From: JAMQKA01 sp043951865
GTDB taxonomy: Bacteria; Bacteroidota; Rhodothermia; Balneolales; Balneolaceae
Assembly (NCBI RefSeq): GCF_043951865.1
Contig: NZ_JBINJF010000001.1
Coordinates: 186,001-250,000 of the forward strand
DNA: 64,000 bases
Direction of reading: 5' to 3'
Below the pieces are notes generated by a model. It saw only the letters and a list, made by a program, of their open reading frames with translations, was not told the origin of the DNA and did not search any database. Made by a program: the position numbers and the translations under genes. Every line of letters starts with the position of its first letter. Positions within the stretch are counted from its first letter, which is position 1. This document shows, piece after piece, positions 44,154 to 53,613 of this stretch.

Positions 44154-45932
44154 ATGGGCGTAATGGAGAGAATGAGAAAGAACACCGGGGTAATCCTTTG
44201 GGTGTTGATTTTCTCTTTTGGTGTACTTTGGATTTTGGCTGACACACAGGTTTTTGATGCCATGCAGGCAGGTCCCCGCTCCCTGGGCAGTGTCAACGGG
44301 GATCCCATTTCGATGGAAGAATACAACAGCAGAATTAGCGGATATATCGATCGCTATTCGCAGCAGACCGGCAACTCCATCACCCCGGAGATGCGGGCTT
44401 ACTACGAGGATCAGGCCTGGAATGAACTTGTAACCAGCAAGCTGTTGCAACAAAAGATGAGCGAGTTGGGAATCACTGTGACCGACCAGGAGGTTGTTGA
44501 GATGATCACCGGGGAAAATCCGGATCCGTTTATACGGCAACAGTTTCAGCGCGAGGATGGCACCATCGACCGGGTCGCCCTCCAGGCGGCTATTGAATCA
44601 CCTGAAAACAGCCAGGTGTGGGTGATGATTGAACAGCAACTGCGCCAAAAGCGGCGCCAGGAAAAGATGAACAATTTTGTGCAGTCTTCAATGGTCGTCA
44701 GCAGCCATGAAGTTGAGCAGCAGTATCTGCGCGACAACACCACGGCCGACATCTCGTACCTGCGATTCCCCTATGCAGAAATTCCGGACAGCACTATTGA
44801 AGTTACCGAAAGCGACCTGCGGGAATATTACAATAACAACCAGGATCGCTACGAACAGAATGAGTCCTACCGGTTCAAATACGTAAGTTTTGACAAAACG
44901 CCGACCAGTGAAGACACCGCACGTACGTTCCGCGACCTGCGCAACATCCGCGACGATTTCGCACAGGCTGAAAATGATTCGTTATTCCTCTTCCAGCAGC
45001 AATCGACAACCGAATACAGCGCAGAATTTGTGGACAAGACGGAAATTCGGGAGGAATTCCGGCCGGTTCTGGACCTCGAGAATGGAGAGGTTAGTGAACC
45101 GATTCAAACCGGGGGAAAAGTAAACCTGCTGAAGAAAATAGATGAAACGCCGGAGCAGGTGAAGTTTGTTGTCCTCAGCTATGATATCCGGGCGGATCCC
45201 ATAAACACAGTGGATGCCAGAGCCCAGGATGCGGATGATTTCAGTTATTTTGCCGAACAGAACGGATTTGAGGCCGAGGCTGAAAACAGCAATCTCCCCG
45301 TGCAGGAGGCATTTGCCACCAAAGACAATCCCTTTATTGCCGGCATCGGTCAAAGCCGGCAGATTTTAAACTACCTGGAAACATCCACGGAAGGAGATAT
45401 CTCTACTCCCCTGGAGCTGAGCGGCCAGTTTGTCGTGCTCAAAGTGGATGAGATTATTCCAGAGGGCGTCCGACCGTTCGAGGAGGTCAGGGATCAGATT
45501 CACAACGTGGTACTGAATGAAAAACGCAAGGAGCAGGTGGCACAGCAGGTTCAGAACATGATCGACTCCAACTCCACGCTTGAGGCACTGGCCAGTGCTT
45601 CGGGCAAAGAGGTTATGACACAGGAAGGACTTCGAAAAAGCTCCGTGGTCATACAGGGGGCCGGCCGCGAGCCGGAAGTGATCGGTGCTGTATTTGGCCT
45701 GGATGAAGGGGAGACCTCAAACGTTCTCAAAGGCAACAGTGCTGTATTTGTAGTACGGGTTGAGAGCAAACGTGAGGCTGACCTGCAGGATCTGACCACC
45801 AGCACCCGGCAGCAGATTCGTCAGCAGCTTCAGCAGCAAAAAAGCAAATCCTACATGCAGGTATGGATGGAACAGCTCAGGGCTGACGCCGATATTGAAG
45901 ACAACCGCGCACAACTGCTCCGCCAGGGCTAA
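44154..45932 (+). CDS. ppiD: SurA-N/PpiD-like periplasmic chaperone
   Basis: A 592-residue single-pass protein with a cytoplasmic start MGVMERMRKNTGVILW, a transmembrane helix (VLIFSFGVLWILA) and a large periplasmic part. SurA_N-like helices span residues ~40-200 (NGDPISMEEYNSRI, ELVTSKLLQQKMSELGITVT). Two parvulin-like modules follow (residues ~230-330 and ~350-460), but their active-site signatures are degraded. The layout is that of PpiD, a chaperone for outer-membrane and secreted proteins at the Sec translocon. An intrinsic terminator follows. Confidence 0.8.
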   Translation: MGVMERMRKNTGVILWVLIFSFGVLWILADTQVFDAMQAGPRSLGSVNGDPISMEEYNSRISGYIDRYSQQTGNSITPEMRAYYEDQAWNELVTSKLLQQKMSELGITVTDQEVVEMITGENPDPFIRQQFQREDGTIDRVALQAAIESPENSQVWVMIEQQLRQKRRQEKMNNFVQSSMVVSSHEVEQQYLRDNTTADISYLRFPYAEIPDSTIEVTESDLREYYNNNQDRYEQNESYRFKYVSFDKTPTSEDTARTFRDLRNIRDDFAQAENDSLFLFQQQSTTEYSAEFVDKTEIREEFRPVLDLENGEVSEPIQTGGKVNLLKKIDETPEQVKFVVLSYDIRADPINTVDARAQDADDFSYFAEQNGFEAEAENSNLPVQEAFATKDNPFIAGIGQSRQILNYLETSTEGDISTPLELSGQFVVLKVDEIIPEGVRPFEEVRDQIHNVVLNEKRKEQVAQQVQNMIDSNSTLEALASASGKEVMTQEGLRKSSVVIQGAGREPEVIGAVFGLDEGETSNVLKGNSAVFVVRVESKREADLQDLTTSTRQQIRQQLQQQKSKSYMQVWMEQLRADADIEDNRAQLLRQG

Positions 45933-45969
45933 ATCCCATAAAAGTATAAAACAACGTTTTTTAAACACC

Positions 45970-46001
45970 GGGCAAGAGGAGCGATCTTCTTGCCCTTTTT
46001 A
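45970..46001 (+). terminator. Intrinsic terminator after ppiD
   Basis: The 8-bp arms GGGCAAGA and TCTTGCCC (45970-45977 and 45988-45995) close a 10-base loop and run into five T residues, 37 bases after the ppiD stop. Confidence 0.9.
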
Positions 46002-46140
46002 TTTATCCGGTATCGTGGCAATGAAAACCCTGAAACTTCTGTTTTGGCAAGCGTAGAGGTTTTGTTTGATATGGTATCGGTCAAAATACTGATTTTTTAA
46101 CAGCCTGCAGACCATCAATTTCTAATTCTATCTTACATCC

Positions 46141-47271
46141 TTGAGTTCACAAAGCTATAGCGAATCCGACAGAAAATGGATGAAGCTTGCCCTCGAAATA
46201 GCAGAGCGGGGAGCGGGCTACGTCTCTCCCAATCCCAAAGTGGGATGCGTCATTGTTTCCGGAGAGGGAAAAAAAATCAGTCAGGGCTACCACGAGCGCT
46301 ACGGGCAGGCACATGCCGAAGTAAATGCCGTACAAAAAGTGAAAGATAAGGCGCTGTTGAAGGGGGCTACCGTGTATATCACCCTGGAACCTTGTGCCCA
46401 TCACGGGCAGACGCCCCCCTGCTGCGAGATGCTCGGGGAACTCCCGATACGCCGGGTGGTGGTGGCGATGAAGGATCCCACCCAAAAAGTTAACGGCAAG
46501 GGTATCAAATACCTGCGGAATCGCGGTATTATCGTGGATGTTGGCCTGATGAAGGAAGAGGCGGAACAGTTGAATGAATTTTTTCTGCACTACCAGCGGT
46601 ATGATCGTCCCTTTGTTACACTTAAAATTGCCCAAACTGCCGACGGATATATCGCCGCGCCGGATGGCGATTCCCAATGGATCTCCGGGCAGGCGGCGCG
46701 CGAGCAGGTGCATCGATGGCGAAGCCATTATGATGCCGTGATGGTCGGGCGCAATACGGCCCTGCTTGACAATCCACGCCTCACGGTACGCCACGTGGAG
46801 GGGCGGCAGCCGCGCCGTATAGTAATCGACGGTCCCCTGGAGCTTCCGAAAGATCTCAACCTGTTTACAGATCAATATGAGGAAAATACGATCGTCATTA
46901 CCCACAACCGAAAAAAGTATGAAGAGAAAGCCGACCCGATGCTGAACATGCTGCAGTCCAACTACTTCCGGGGACAGACACTGCTGGTTCCCGAAGTTGA
47001 GGGGCACAGCGATCTGGAGTCGGCCATGCAGGGGCTCGCAGAGCTGGATATTACTTCAATCCTGGTGGAGGCGGGGCAGTCGCTCGCTACTGCGCTTATC
47101 AGGCAGCGGCTGGTTGACAAGCTGGAACTTTTTATCTCACCAAAGCTGTTGGGCGGCGGTACGCGCAGCTTGCTGGGCCTGGGCATCAATCGGATGAAGG
47201 AGATCATTGAACTCCGGGAGGAAACCTGGCAGCGGGTGGGAGACGACCTCCTACTGACCGGATATCTTTAA
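46141..47271 (+). CDS. ribD: Bifunctional riboflavin biosynthesis protein RibD
   Basis: RibD deaminates and then reduces the pyrimidine intermediate of riboflavin synthesis. The deaminase domain has the zinc motif HAEVNA (58-63) and PCAHHGQTPPC (84-94). The reductase domain has TLKIAQTADGYIA, DSQWISG, VMVGRNTALLDNP and KLLGGGT. The start is TTG at 46141: the conserved SESDRKWMKLALEIAERG must be inside the protein, and no ATG lies ahead of it. No FMN riboswitch was found upstream. It is followed by ribE after 84 bases. 376 residues is normal. Confidence 0.9.
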   Translation: MSSQSYSESDRKWMKLALEIAERGAGYVSPNPKVGCVIVSGEGKKISQGYHERYGQAHAEVNAVQKVKDKALLKGATVYITLEPCAHHGQTPPCCEMLGELPIRRVVVAMKDPTQKVNGKGIKYLRNRGIIVDVGLMKEEAEQLNEFFLHYQRYDRPFVTLKIAQTADGYIAAPDGDSQWISGQAAREQVHRWRSHYDAVMVGRNTALLDNPRLTVRHVEGRQPRRIVIDGPLELPKDLNLFTDQYEENTIVITHNRKKYEEKADPMLNMLQSNYFRGQTLLVPEVEGHSDLESAMQGLAELDITSILVEAGQSLATALIRQRLVDKLELFISPKLLGGGTRSLLGLGINRMKEIIELREETWQRVGDDLLLTGYL

Positions 47272-47355
47272 TTATCAAATGCTAACTGGAATGTTCTATA
47301 ACCAAAGTACACGAGCTACGGTTGAACATTCCCAATTATTTCAACAGACCAACAG

Positions 47356-47952
47356 ATGTTTACTGGAATTATCGAAGAGACCGGGCTGATAAACCAGATA
47401 ACCGAGCTGAACGGCGGCAAGGAATTTATCATATCAGCAGCATTTTCCGAAGAACTTAAAATCGACCAAAGTATCAGTATCAACGGGGCGTGTCATACCG
47501 TGACGAAATGTAATGAAACATCTTTCACTGTACAGAGCGTGGAAGAAACCCTGCGTAAAACAACGATGGGCAATTTGAGAGAGCAGGAGACGGTCAACCT
47601 GGAGCGCTCCATGACGATGGACAAGCTGCTGGACGGGCACATCGTACAGGGGCATGTTGACTGTGTCGGCACTATTACCTCAATCGAGGCGGAAGGCACC
47701 GACCACCTGCTCACTGTAGAATACCCTGGGGAGCATAAAAATCTTATCGTCGGGCGCGGGAGCATCGCCCTGGACGGCATCAGCCTTACCGTTGCGCGGG
47801 AGACCGTACCGCAGTTTACCGTCGCCATTATCCCGTACACCTGGGAACACACCAATCTGCAAAACAAAGAAGAAGGCGATATGGTGAACCTGGAATTTGA
47901 CGTGCTGGGGAAATATGTGGCGCGAAATTTGGAGGTGAAGGGTGAGGTGTGA
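47356..47952 (+). CDS. ribE: Riboflavin synthase alpha chain
   Basis: This enzyme makes riboflavin by dismutation of 6,7-dimethyl-8-ribityllumazine. The 198-residue chain has two lumazine-binding repeats: MFTGIIEETGLINQI with INGACHTVT and SVEETLRKTTMG in the first, and HIVQGHVDCVGTI with LDGISLTV and IPYTWEHTNL in the second. The usual Cys of the first block is present as NGACHTV. It is downstream of ribD in the same direction. Confidence 0.95.
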   Translation: MFTGIIEETGLINQITELNGGKEFIISAAFSEELKIDQSISINGACHTVTKCNETSFTVQSVEETLRKTTMGNLREQETVNLERSMTMDKLLDGHIVQGHVDCVGTITSIEAEGTDHLLTVEYPGEHKNLIVGRGSIALDGISLTVARETVPQFTVAIIPYTWEHTNLQNKEEGDMVNLEFDVLGKYVARNLEVKGEV

Positions 47953-47955
47953 GAT

Positions 47956-48000
47956 GTCAGACGTCAGACGTCAGACGTGAGAGGTTGTCAGATGTCAGGC
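47956..48000. repeat. Heptameric tandem repeat GTCAGAC
   Basis: Three perfect GTCAGAC units, one GTGAGAG, then GTCAGAT and GTCAGGC after a 3-base gap: 7-bp units beginning four bases after the ribE stop codon. ACGT palindromes arise at the joints. No coding role. Confidence 0.75.
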
Positions 48001-48112
48001 GGGGCTATTTCAACGTTTTATGACAAAATTATGGGTTGAGATTGTATATTTCGTAATAAAGATTGTTTGGAGATAATGGTCAACCAGTATCCGAAATCCA
48101 GTCCGGAATACC

Positions 48113-50887
48113 TCAGAATCCGTAACCGCCGCGGCCGCGGCCGGTTGGTGAGGAGCTGCGTTCCAGGTTGTTGAGTCCCGGTAGTTTCTGGATAATACCG
48201 GCCAGCTGACCGCTGTCTACGCTCAGGCGAAAGAAAAAATACTGGAAATCGCCAAATGGATTCATTTCAAACGAAAGATTCCAGCAATGCAGATCCCTGC
48301 TCAGGGAAAACCGGGATGGCGTGAGCCCTTCGTCAATAAAGTCATATCCAAGCTGTGTGCTGAACTGCCACTTGGGAGTCAACCGAAACTGGATGTTGTT
48401 GGCGTTAAGCGTAGCCGAAGTGTTGGGAGATCCATTTGGGTTAAGCGACCAGCGATAGCTAAAGTTGAACGAGACCCTCAGCGGCGATTTCAACGGCTGC
48501 ACCGGGCGCCGGTTGAAACGGGGATCAAAGCCCCGGAACATCCGCTGGTTAAAGGGGTCATAGCTCGCGGGATAGCTCGGCTCCCCCATCTGGATGCCCT
48601 GTCCCCGGCCGCCCCAGTCGAACGAGGTGCTGGCACTGACGCTCCAGTTCGTCGGTTCCAAAAGTCGGTTCCCTTTTTCCCACAAAAAGTTGTCGATTTT
48701 TCGGCCGTTTTCATCCCGCTGATAAAAATTAAACCGCGCACTGGCGCGGATATTCACACCCTCCACCACCGACGTTGAAAAATTCGCATTCAGGTCACTG
48801 AGCTTTATACTGTCGGCCGCAAAATTGTAATTTGTTGAAAAGTTGAGCTGATCAACAAGCCTGATGTTCCGTTCATTTTTCTCCCCGAGCGAATCGCGCT
48901 TTACCTGTTTGGCTTCAAACACGTTGTCCAGGCTAAAGCTCAATGAGCGGGACTCTCCGCTGCCCGGGCCCCTGAACACCTCATCCTCAAAAATGGAATA
49001 TTTCTGCGTGCGGTTGCCTGTCGAATCGGTTTGGACCTCGCGGTAATAGCCCCAATAGTCGCTGCTGAAATCCGGCCTGTAGTTAAAGGAAAGCGTAGGC
49101 CGAACCGTATGCCGGAAGGCCGTGATATTGCCGATATTCTGGTTCCACAACCCGTAGAAGGTGGTGTTCATGCTCAGGCCGGTATTAAAATCGCGGGCCG
49201 ATTCAAACCCCCGCACCTTTTCCGTCTCCACCCTGTTGGAATCGGGATTAAACGTCTTGCGGATGCTGGTGGGAAACCAGTACTCGTTGTAGTTCAGGCT
49301 CGGGTTTAAATTCACAAAATTGCCCGGCCACAGGTCACCGAGGCTGAAACTCAAATTCTGTTCAAACCCGTAGCGAAAATGCTCGTCGCTTCCCGTGGCT
49401 TCCCGGTACTTGGCGGGATCAAAAAGAGCTTCAAGCCAGTTGATCCTGGCAGAGTCTCCGCGGGTGGGCTGAAACTCGTAGTCCGACTCAAACTGGTTTT
49501 GATACCGAATACTGAGCTGTTCCCAGAAGGTGGGATCTCCCCCGGTTCGATTTCCACTGGAAAATGGCGAAAACTGCTCCAGGCTAAAATTCATTTTGGG
49601 ACCGGACAGCCGCACCGTATTGGTCCTGAAGTTCTGGTTTTGATTGGCGGAGATACTGAAATTATAGGCATTTTCGGGATGGCGGTACCGGTAGTTTAAG
49701 CTGGAACTGGTGCTGGTTTGAGCCCGCTCGTTGGGATCGTAGGAGTTGCGTTTGAAATAATTTGAGGTTCGATAATTTATGTTTGTCGAAAAGCTGGCAT
49801 ACGGCGAAATGGTCTGGCTGTGATTTATGCTCACCCGTTTGGCAACCGTGGTATTGAAACCGGGATCGGTGGCCTCGAGGCTGGAGTTCTCGCGCGAATA
49901 CCCGACCTGAACACTGCCGTTAAACCGATCCCTCACATTGTACTGGGAGCTGGCATCCAGGAAGAAGGTCCCGGAGGTAAAAATATCTACAGAGGCCTGG
50001 CCCACGAGGTGTTCATTAAAATGCTGAAACCATCCCAGGTTTTGCAGACCCAGCCCCCTTGAATCGGTCTCCTGGAAGGCGTACGTGGGCTGCAGGAGAC
50101 CCGACTGCCGCTGGTCAATGCCCTTGAGAGGGAGGTATCCGAACGGGAACACCAGCGGGTAGGGGATATCGAGAATAAAGAGCCGGGCCCGGGTAAAGAA
50201 CACTTCATCCCGGTCCACCACTTTCATCCGGTCGGCCTTGATATAATAGTGGGGATGATCCAGCGTGCAGGTGGAGTAGATGCCATCTTCCACGAAGACG
50301 GTGTGCCGATCGGCATTTTTGACTCTTTGACCGATCAGGTTTCCCTGTTGCATCTTCGTACGCGCAACTTCGAACCGCCCTTTCTCCGATTGGTAGTTAA
50401 AACTGATGCTGTTGCTTCTTATGCGTTCCTGCTCTCGCTGCAGCACCGGCTGTGAGAGGGAATCTTCCGGGGTCTGGGTACTGGCATTGACCTCATGCCT
50501 GTTCAGGTCCATCGTTATTTTTCCCGCTGTAAGTTCACCCGAGGTGTGGGTCACCTTCGACTGACCGTAGAGCGTGGCATTACGCTGGTTTTTAAAGTTG
50601 AACACCAGGGAATCACGCGCAGAAAAGTTGACTTGCCCCTCCTGCTGGGGCTGTCCTCCTCCAGGTCCCGCGCCCATCTGCCCCTGTTGGCCTGCACGCT
50701 GCATCTGTTGGCGCTGCTGCTGTTGCAGGTCAGGAGTCTGGCGAGCGTCTTGCAGGGTATCTGTCTCTACGGTATCGGGCTGAGCCTGATCGACCTGGGC
50801 ATACAATCTTTCAGCAGAACCCAGCAGGAGCAACAGCAGTAGTGCGCCGATGCAACTCTTCGTATGTAGACCCACCACATTATCCAT
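48113..50887 (-). CDS. lptD: LptD-like outer-membrane LPS assembly protein
   Basis: LptD inserts lipopolysaccharide into the outer leaflet. After a signal-like start (MDNVVGLHTKSCIGALLLLLLLG, cut near AER) and a Gln-rich linker, an OstA/LptA-like part covers residues ~70-240 (NFKNQRNATLYGQSKVTH, TAGKITMDLNRHEV). A long beta barrel follows, with the family motif PYPLVFPFGYLPLKGIDQRQSG. The 924 residues fit the LptD of this phylum. Most barrel strands alternate aromatic and polar residues. The ATG at 50887 is used; an ATG ten codons upstream is possible. It lies 113 bases after ftsB on the same strand. Confidence 0.8.
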   Translation of the reverse strand: MDNVVGLHTKSCIGALLLLLLLGSAERLYAQVDQAQPDTVETDTLQDARQTPDLQQQQRQQMQRAGQQGQMGAGPGGGQPQQEGQVNFSARDSLVFNFKNQRNATLYGQSKVTHTSGELTAGKITMDLNRHEVNASTQTPEDSLSQPVLQREQERIRSNSISFNYQSEKGRFEVARTKMQQGNLIGQRVKNADRHTVFVEDGIYSTCTLDHPHYYIKADRMKVVDRDEVFFTRARLFILDIPYPLVFPFGYLPLKGIDQRQSGLLQPTYAFQETDSRGLGLQNLGWFQHFNEHLVGQASVDIFTSGTFFLDASSQYNVRDRFNGSVQVGYSRENSSLEATDPGFNTTVAKRVSINHSQTISPYASFSTNINYRTSNYFKRNSYDPNERAQTSTSSSLNYRYRHPENAYNFSISANQNQNFRTNTVRLSGPKMNFSLEQFSPFSSGNRTGGDPTFWEQLSIRYQNQFESDYEFQPTRGDSARINWLEALFDPAKYREATGSDEHFRYGFEQNLSFSLGDLWPGNFVNLNPSLNYNEYWFPTSIRKTFNPDSNRVETEKVRGFESARDFNTGLSMNTTFYGLWNQNIGNITAFRHTVRPTLSFNYRPDFSSDYWGYYREVQTDSTGNRTQKYSIFEDEVFRGPGSGESRSLSFSLDNVFEAKQVKRDSLGEKNERNIRLVDQLNFSTNYNFAADSIKLSDLNANFSTSVVEGVNIRASARFNFYQRDENGRKIDNFLWEKGNRLLEPTNWSVSASTSFDWGGRGQGIQMGEPSYPASYDPFNQRMFRGFDPRFNRRPVQPLKSPLRVSFNFSYRWSLNPNGSPNTSATLNANNIQFRLTPKWQFSTQLGYDFIDEGLTPSRFSLSRDLHCWNLSFEMNPFGDFQYFFFRLSVDSGQLAGIIQKLPGLNNLERSSSPTGRGRGGYGF

Positions 50888-51000
50888 AAAAAATGAAGCT
50901 GCAATACCATTTATCATCAGAAGAGTAATAACCCAAAAAAGAACGATAAATTATAGTAGAAAAGAGAAGCGGCAGACAAACAGTTGTAAAGGGGAATGCA

Positions 51001-51306
51001 TTACTCTTGTTCACGGATCTTGTACACCACGTCCCCTTCTTTGCGCATTCCGTATTTCTCGCGGGCGATCCGTTCCAGCAGTGCGGAATCTGATTTCAGA
51101 TCTTCAATCTTGTCTTTTAACTCGACAGTTTCAGCTTCCAGTTGCCGGGTTTTCAGCTTTAGATCCTCCTTGCGTTCACTCAGCTGGTACCGCGTAAGCA
51201 GGCTGTAAGTATCGATAAATGCAAACCATACGAATACAAACCCTCCCAGGACCAGGAGAAGAAAAGACTTGCGCCAGTTCAGGGGGTTGATCAATTTCCA
51301 GTTCAT
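51001..51306 (-). CDS. ftsB: FtsB/DivIC-type septum formation initiator
   Basis: A 101-residue single-pass division protein. The start is MNWKLINPLNWRKSF, followed by a transmembrane helix (LLLVLGGFVFVWFAF) and then a coiled coil (YQLSERKEDLKLKTRQLEAE, VELKDKIEDLKSDS). It ends with the family motif LERIAREKYGMRKEGDVVY. FtsB links the divisome parts FtsL and FtsQ. The ATG is at 51306; a TTG one codon earlier is not needed. lptD follows downstream. Confidence 0.85.
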   Translation of the reverse strand: MNWKLINPLNWRKSFLLLVLGGFVFVWFAFIDTYSLLTRYQLSERKEDLKLKTRQLEAETVELKDKIEDLKSDSALLERIAREKYGMRKEGDVVYKIREQE

Positions 51307-51619
51307 CAAATGGGGTGCTAAAAAGCTGATATTTATCGGTAATGGACCTCAAAATAGTGCAATTTTCGTAATAATAGCAATTTTAAAGCTGAGCTAATGA
51401 TTAAAATTATGCGATCCTGTATGACATCTCTTGCCACCCCTAAAGCATCGGCTTTCTGTCTGCCGGGTGTTGCTGCAAAAAATTACTATTTCGGCTTCCC
51501 GGTTTGCCGCACATCGGTTGCCGAAATCCCCAAAAAGTTTTGTATCCTTCGGCACCGTAGGGTTCTGTATCAGGATCATTTAATCTAAGAAACAGTAGTT
51601 TTTCGAACGGATCTACGCC
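51307..51619. other. Intergenic region between divergent genes
   Basis: The 313 bases lie between ftsB and the symporter gene, which point away from each other. A 63-codon plus-strand frame (51397-51588) has no ribosome binding site or family resemblance. Promoters are presumed but not assigned. Confidence 0.4.
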
Positions 51620-52546
51620 ATGAATGAATCTATTGACGCCCTGCAGCTAAATTTGGGGGACGGCGGGTTGCTGGCCATGAATATTTCCCTGGCGTTCATC
51701 ATGTTCGGAGTGGCGCTGGAGCTGACTGTCGACGACTTCAGGCGATTGGCTAACGAGCCCAAATCCACGCTTGTCGGTGTCTTTTCCCAGTTTATTATAT
51801 TGCCGGTGCTCACCTTTCTTCTGGTTCTTTTTTTTGAACCTCATCCCAGCATGGCGCTTGGCATGTTTATGGTTGCTACGTGTCCGGGCGGCAACATTTC
51901 CAACTTTTTCTCCCTGCTCGCCAACGGCAATGCCGCACTTTCAGTGACGATGACCGCCATTGCCACGCTCGGGGCCATCCTGATAACACCATTCAACTTT
52001 ACCTTGTGGGCCAGCTTTTATGAGCCCACTGGTGTTATGCTCAAAGAGATCCATATCAACCTCTGGGAAGTCTTTAAAATTATCGGGTTAATTTTGGGGA
52101 TACCGTTGTTGCTGGGCATGACGGTACGGCACTTCAGGGAGCCGTGGGCTACGAAGATATCGAGCTGGATCAAGGGTTTCGGCATTCTCTTTTTCTCTGC
52201 CTTTGTGCTTGTGGCTTTTGCCATGAATTACGATAATTTTATCAACTACGTGCACCTTGTTATCGGACTCGTCTTTTTCCACAACGCCTTTGCCCTGACC
52301 GGCGGCTACGGGCTGGCATCAATTTTTGACTTGTCAAGGTCCGATCGCAAATCGATCGCCATTGAAACCGGTATTCAGAACTCCGGACTGGGTCTACTGC
52401 TTATTTTTAACTTTTTTGATGGCCTGGGTGGCATGGCCCTGGTGGCGGCGTGGTGGGGCATCTGGCATATTGTTACCGGCCTTGCCCTCGGGTGGTACTG
52501 GTCTGTGGGCAAATCAACCCTACAGCGGGTATTCAGCAATGCATAA
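51620..52546 (+). CDS. Bile acid:sodium symporter family protein
   Basis: A 308-residue carrier with about nine hydrophobic helices. The family marks ISLAFIMFGVALELTVDDF and VATCPGGNISNFFSLLANG are present; the latter holds the sodium-site GGN and the crossing helix. ETGIQNSGLGLLLIFNF holds the second crossing helix. Bacterial members move sodium with pantoate, bile acids or other organic acids; the substrate here is unknown. It stands alone, convergent with yraN. Confidence 0.85.
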   Translation: MNESIDALQLNLGDGGLLAMNISLAFIMFGVALELTVDDFRRLANEPKSTLVGVFSQFIILPVLTFLLVLFFEPHPSMALGMFMVATCPGGNISNFFSLLANGNAALSVTMTAIATLGAILITPFNFTLWASFYEPTGVMLKEIHINLWEVFKIIGLILGIPLLLGMTVRHFREPWATKISSWIKGFGILFFSAFVLVAFAMNYDNFINYVHLVIGLVFFHNAFALTGGYGLASIFDLSRSDRKSIAIETGIQNSGLGLLLIFNFFDGLGGMALVAAWWGIWHIVTGLALGWYWSVGKSTLQRVFSNA

Positions 52547-52620
52547 AAAATCAGGACCCGGCTTTGGAGTAACTAATTCACAATCAGCCTTGTCATGCAT
52601 GAAGGGCTACACTTAATTGG

Positions 52621-52995
52621 TTAATTGGTCATCCAGAAGGCGTTCTCAAAATGTTTGAAACGGGGAGCTTCATTCTCCTTTTGTACAATTGATATGACGT
52701 CAAAACGGACCGGTGCTCCATCCATCTTTCTCTCGTAGAGCCAGGCTTCGGCCGCCTTGAAAATATTCTGCTTTTTCTGCTCCGAAATAGCGTCCTCAGG
52801 TTCTCCGAAGGTGGTATCCGATCGGTATTTCACTTCCACGAAAACGATCTGCTTCTCATCGTAGGCTACGATATCGACCTCGGCGCGCTTAAAAAAATAG
52901 TTGCGTTCCAGAACCGTGTACTCCTTCGATTCCAGGTAGGAAGCCGCCAGGTCTTCACCCTCGTCGCCGATCTGTCGCGGGTGCTTACTGGTCAT
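52621..52995 (-). CDS. yraN: YraN/UPF0102 nuclease-like protein
   Basis: A 124-residue protein with the restriction-endonuclease-like core of UPF0102: GEDLAASYLESKEYTVLERN, then AEVDIVAYDEKQIVFVEVK, with the Asp, Glu and Lys of a PD-(D/E)xK site. Members may resolve DNA structures, but no role is settled. The start overlaps the end of the GbsR-like gene by 11 bases, so it is probably translated with it. Confidence 0.85.
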   Translation of the reverse strand: MTSKHPRQIGDEGEDLAASYLESKEYTVLERNYFFKRAEVDIVAYDEKQIVFVEVKYRSDTTFGEPEDAISEQKKQNIFKAAEAWLYERKMDGAPVRFDVISIVQKENEAPRFKHFENAFWMTN

Positions 52996-53593
52996 CGTCC
53001 ACCGGCAGTTTGATGGTATCAGGCAGTTTTCCTTTCATCGACTCTTTCAATTCCGCCAGCTTTACCAGTTGCTTTAAAAATTTCAGGTTGTTTTTGTTGA
53101 TGTAGGGCAGGAGGGCGGACGTAAAGCGTTCAAACATCTCCAGGAAAGTCATAAAATTTTCGATCCGCTCCCTGAACTCCTGTTCCTCTTCTGTCTGGGC
53201 ACCGCCTTCGGCTTCAAACACCTCCAGGCATTCCTGCAGGTTTTGCCGGATCGGGGCCACCTCCCGCTGCTGCCGCTCGCGAACAATGGTGGATACGATA
53301 TTCCAGACATCCTTTTCCGCCGTGTAATAGTCCTTACGTTTGCCCTTGAAATGGACTTTGTGGATGAGCTGCCAATTCAGCAGGTTACGCAGGTTCATGT
53401 TGGCATTTCCCCGGCTGATATCCAGCTGCTCCATAATCGTGTCGGTATCCAGCGGGTCGGCCTCGGCGTACAGGAGCGCATGAATCTGGGCCATCGTCTT
53501 GTTGATTCCCCACGCCGACGCCATTTCTCCCCAAAGCAACACAAATTGCTCTAACGCCTGCTTGTGCTGTTCTGAGCGGGTTTGTTGACTCAC
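52985..53593 (-). CDS. GbsR/MarR-family transcriptional regulator
   Basis: A 202-residue winged-helix regulator. The HTH lies at residues ~30-85 (GINKTMAQIHALLYAEADPL, DTIMEQLDISRGNANMNLR, LIHKVHFKGKRKDYYTAEKD), and the C-terminal half is helical and charged. The GKRKDYY wing is typical of the GbsR branch, whose first member controls glycine betaine synthesis. No choline or betaine gene is adjacent, so the target is unknown. It overlaps yraN by 11 bases and follows the FmdB-like gene by 20 bases. Confidence 0.8.
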   Translation of the reverse strand: MSQQTRSEQHKQALEQFVLLWGEMASAWGINKTMAQIHALLYAEADPLDTDTIMEQLDISRGNANMNLRNLLNWQLIHKVHFKGKRKDYYTAEKDVWNIVSTIVRERQQREVAPIRQNLQECLEVFEAEGGAQTEEEQEFRERIENFMTFLEMFERFTSALLPYINKNNLKFLKQLVKLAELKESMKGKLPDTIKLPVDDDQ

Positions 53594-53613
53594 GGCGGAT
53601 TATCCTGTGCTGG

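Noticed and set aside
46002..46140. FMN riboswitch ahead of ribD
   Set aside because: None of the conserved FMN-box blocks was found in the leader.
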